Of a stretch of DNA of 8,315 nt, positions 6,860 through 8,315 are shown in pieces (the stretch's first letter is position 1; the number at the start of each line of letters is the position of its first letter). The DNA comes from Lachnospiraceae bacterium (GTDB lineage Bacteria > Bacillota > Clostridia > Lachnospirales > Lachnospiraceae): NCBI GenBank assembly GCA_900772685.1, contig CAAGRP010000041.1:1-8315 (forward strand). The letters run 5' to 3'. The notes beneath the pieces were generated by a model. That model was not told the DNA's origin and ran no database searches. It saw only the letters and a list, made by a program, of their open reading frames with translations. The position numbers and the translations under genes are program-made.

Positions 6860-7531
6860 TCATTTTTTGATGAATTTCGTAAGCCCCGGTCTCATGATCT
6901 TCACAAAGAAATTGATCATAAATCCTGTTACTACAGCCGCTATAACTGTTCCCTCTCTTACTCCTATAAGCTCTCCGTTGAAAAATATAAGCGAGAGGAT
7001 AACCGACGTTGCAACACATGCAACATCAAAAACGATCTTTGTATGTCCGAAATTCTTATGTATCGTATCAACTATAGCCTGCACGAACGCCTCGCCGCAG
7101 TTCATGACAGCCTCTGCTATGACATTGAAGGCAATACCGAATGCGACCATCGCCACACCAACGATCACCACTAAGAGCTTAAGCACGTACGATTTTGGAC
7201 ATATCGGAGCAAAAAGCCATACCCCGAAGTCGGTAAAATATCCGAACAGGAACGAAAATGCGACCTGAAGAAAAAGCTGGCTGATCCTGAATTTTCTCCT
7301 GAGGATAAGGATCTGAAGAAAGATAAGAAAACAGTTCCAGCATATGAGCCAGTTTCCCATCGTCATAAAATCAAATTTGAAGCTGAGGACATTTGCTACC
7401 GACGCAACCTGTGATACCCCAAGGTCTGCACCTCTCGTAAATGCGACTCCGAGTGCCGATATGAACAGCCCCAGAAGGCAAAGCGCATACCTCTTCACCC
7501 ATTCCTTCATTGTTCTCTTTTCTTTTGCCAT
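6860..7531 (-). CDS. YczE/YyaS/YitT-like six-helix membrane protein of unknown function
   Basis: The 223-residue protein has about six predicted hydrophobic helices, near residues 15-33, 57-76, 84-107, 115-136, 165-184 and 193-212. The N-terminal segment with GLFISALGVAFTRGADLGVS is the hallmark of the YczE/YyaS/YitT (DUF6198-type) group of inner-membrane proteins. Molecular function of this group is not established; a transporter or channel role is only a guess. The start ATG at 7531 has a G-rich GGGGGGAAG upstream at rather long spacing; an alternative in-frame ATG at 7510 would trim seven residues. Positively charged ends (MAKEKR... and ...KFIKK) suggest cytoplasmic termini. It is separated from tpiA by a large hairpin and from the next gene by 369 bp, so it may be monocistronic; no clear promoter was found. 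Confidence 0.82.
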   Translation of the reverse strand: MAKEKRTMKEWVKRYALCLLGLFISALGVAFTRGADLGVSQVASVANVLSFKFDFMTMGNWLICWNCFLIFLQILILRRKFRISQLFLQVAFSFLFGYFTDFGVWLFAPICPKSYVLKLLVVIVGVAMVAFGIAFNVIAEAVMNCGEAFVQAIVDTIHKNFGHTKIVFDVACVATSVILSLIFFNGELIGVREGTVIAAVVTGFMINFFVKIMRPGLTKFIKK

Positions 7532-7561
7532 TTCTCATCTTCCCCCCAAAAGCAGAAAATC

Positions 7562-7642
7562 GGCTGGGCTGTTACAATGCGCCTGTCATGAATGTTCTTA
7601 CAGAAAATCCAATGCCATGCATTCATTGCAACAGTCCCAGCC
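7562..7642 (-). terminator. Large imperfect hairpin downstream of tpiA, probable terminator
   Basis: The 5' and 3' arms pair as 7 bp (7562-7568 with 7636-7642), then 5 bp (7569-7573 with 7630-7634) after a one-base bulge at 7635, then 5 bp (7575-7579 with 7624-7628) after one mismatch, giving 17 bp around a 44-nt interior. The structure begins 24 nt after the tpiA stop. On the minus strand it is followed by GATTTTCTGCTTTT, which is T-rich but interrupted. Position and stem strength favour termination of tpiA transcripts; the large interior is longer than in a standard intrinsic terminator, so a palindromic repeat element is an alternative. Confidence 0.55.
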
Positions 7643-7666
7643 TAATATATTTAATTCAAGTCCGTA

Positions 7667-8315
7667 TTATTTGTTGTAGTTTACGATATCGCCAAAGTCA
7701 GCCTTAAGAGCAGCTCCACCGATAAGCCCGCCGTCGATGTCAGGTTTTGCAAGAAGCTCTTTGCAGTTTCCTGCATTCATAGATCCGCCGTACTGGATAC
7801 GTACTTTCTCAGCTGTGTCTGTATCATAGATCTCAGCGATAGTGTTACGGATCATAGCGCATACCTCCTGTGCCTGATCAGCTGTAGCTGTCTTTCCTGT
7901 TCCGATAGCCCAGATCGGCTCATAAGCGATAACCATGGAAGCAACCTGCTCGGCAGTAACTCCCTCAAGGTCAGCCTTGATCTGAAGGTTGATCCAGTCT
8001 TTGTATGCATTTCTCTCGCGAAGCTCAAGAGATTCACCACAGCAAAGGATAGGTGTAAGACCTGCTTCGAAAGCTTTTTTAACTTTCTTATTGAGGAATG
8101 CATCATCCTCTTTGAAATATTCACGTCTCTCTGAATGTCCAATGATAACATATTTAACACCTGCATCAAGAAGCATAGGAGCTGAAATCTCACCTGTGAA
8201 AGCTCCCTTATCCTCGATGTAGAAGTTCTCTGCACCTACAGCAACATTTGTTCCCTTAACAGCCTCTGCTACAGGAACGATGTCGATAGCCGGTACACAG
8301 TAAACAACGTCTACG
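7667..8315 (-). CDS. tpiA: TpiA, triosephosphate isomerase (5' end outside window)
   Basis: The enzyme interconverts dihydroxyacetone phosphate and glyceraldehyde 3-phosphate in glycolysis. The frame is open to the window edge: 215 codons are visible, from VDVVYCVPAIDIVPV to NYNK, about 35 short of the usual length of about 250. The missing N-terminus carries the catalytic lysine. Visible catalytic residues are the His of GHSERR (codon at 8135-8137) and the Glu of AYEPIWAIGTGK (codon at 7919-7921). The phosphate-binding YGGSMN and GLIGGAALK segments are near the C-terminus. An ATG at 8176 is internal (PMLLDAG), not the start. Codon use differs from the neighbours: of 19 visible isoleucine codons I count 17 ATC, 2 ATT and no ATA, as expected for a highly expressed glycolytic gene. 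Upstream gap or pgk would be typical but lies outside the window. Confidence 0.96.
   Translation of the reverse strand, partial: VDVVYCVPAIDIVPVAEAVKGTNVAVGAENFYIEDKGAFTGEISAPMLLDAGVKYVIIGHSERREYFKEDDAFLNKKVKKAFEAGLTPILCCGESLELRERNAYKDWINLQIKADLEGVTAEQVASMVIAYEPIWAIGTGKTATADQAQEVCAMIRNTIAEIYDTDTAEKVRIQYGGSMNAGNCKELLAKPDIDGGLIGGAALKADFGDIVNYNK

Noticed and set aside
6777..7268. Plus-strand open frame of 163 codons starting in the intergenic region
   Set aside because: Most of it is antisense to the six-helix membrane protein. Its Thr/Pro/Ile-rich translation resembles no family, and no ribosome binding site was seen.

Overview
The window looks like chromosomal DNA from a low-to-middling GC member of the Bacillota, most likely the Lachnospiraceae or close relatives. 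The grounds are heavy ATA use for isoleucine, strong GGAGG-type ribosome binding sites, two TTG starts, the gene order priA-def-fmt-rsmB-rlmN, and a triosephosphate isomerase of a type I associate with that group from memory. All intact genes lie on the minus strand, so transcription runs from high to low coordinates.

In transcription order: (1) tpiA (8315 to 7667), cut by the window edge, missing about 35 N-terminal residues and ending in a large imperfect hairpin. (2) A six-helix YczE/YitT-like membrane protein (7531-6860). (3) An intergenic stretch of about 370 bp (6859-6491) with a 12-bp perfect stem carrying a GAAA loop in the minus-strand RNA, and a candidate -10 box. (4) A flavodoxin plus two-[4Fe-4S] ferredoxin fusion of the EFR1 type (6490-5672). 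(5) A tightly packed housekeeping operon: priA (replication restart helicase), def (peptide deformylase), fmt (Met-tRNA formyltransferase), rsmB (16S rRNA m5C methyltransferase) and the start of rlmN (23S rRNA A2503 / tRNA methyltransferase). Junctions in this operon are 10 nt, a 4-nt overlap, 28 nt and a 1-nt overlap. Fmt and Def are the two ends of the N-formylmethionine cycle; RsmB and RlmN modify rRNA.

The most notable observation is at the left edge. The minus-strand rlmN reads normally to its GTGEP motif and stops matching at about position 101. The remaining 100 bases encode, on the opposite strand, the part of RlmN near its C-terminus (ending in NVTIR). The gene is therefore folded back on itself: either a real inversion of its internal segment or a chimeric read or assembly join. 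I see no undescribed multigene system, CRISPR array, tRNA, rRNA or recognisable insertion sequence; apart from this break the region is ordinary core genome.
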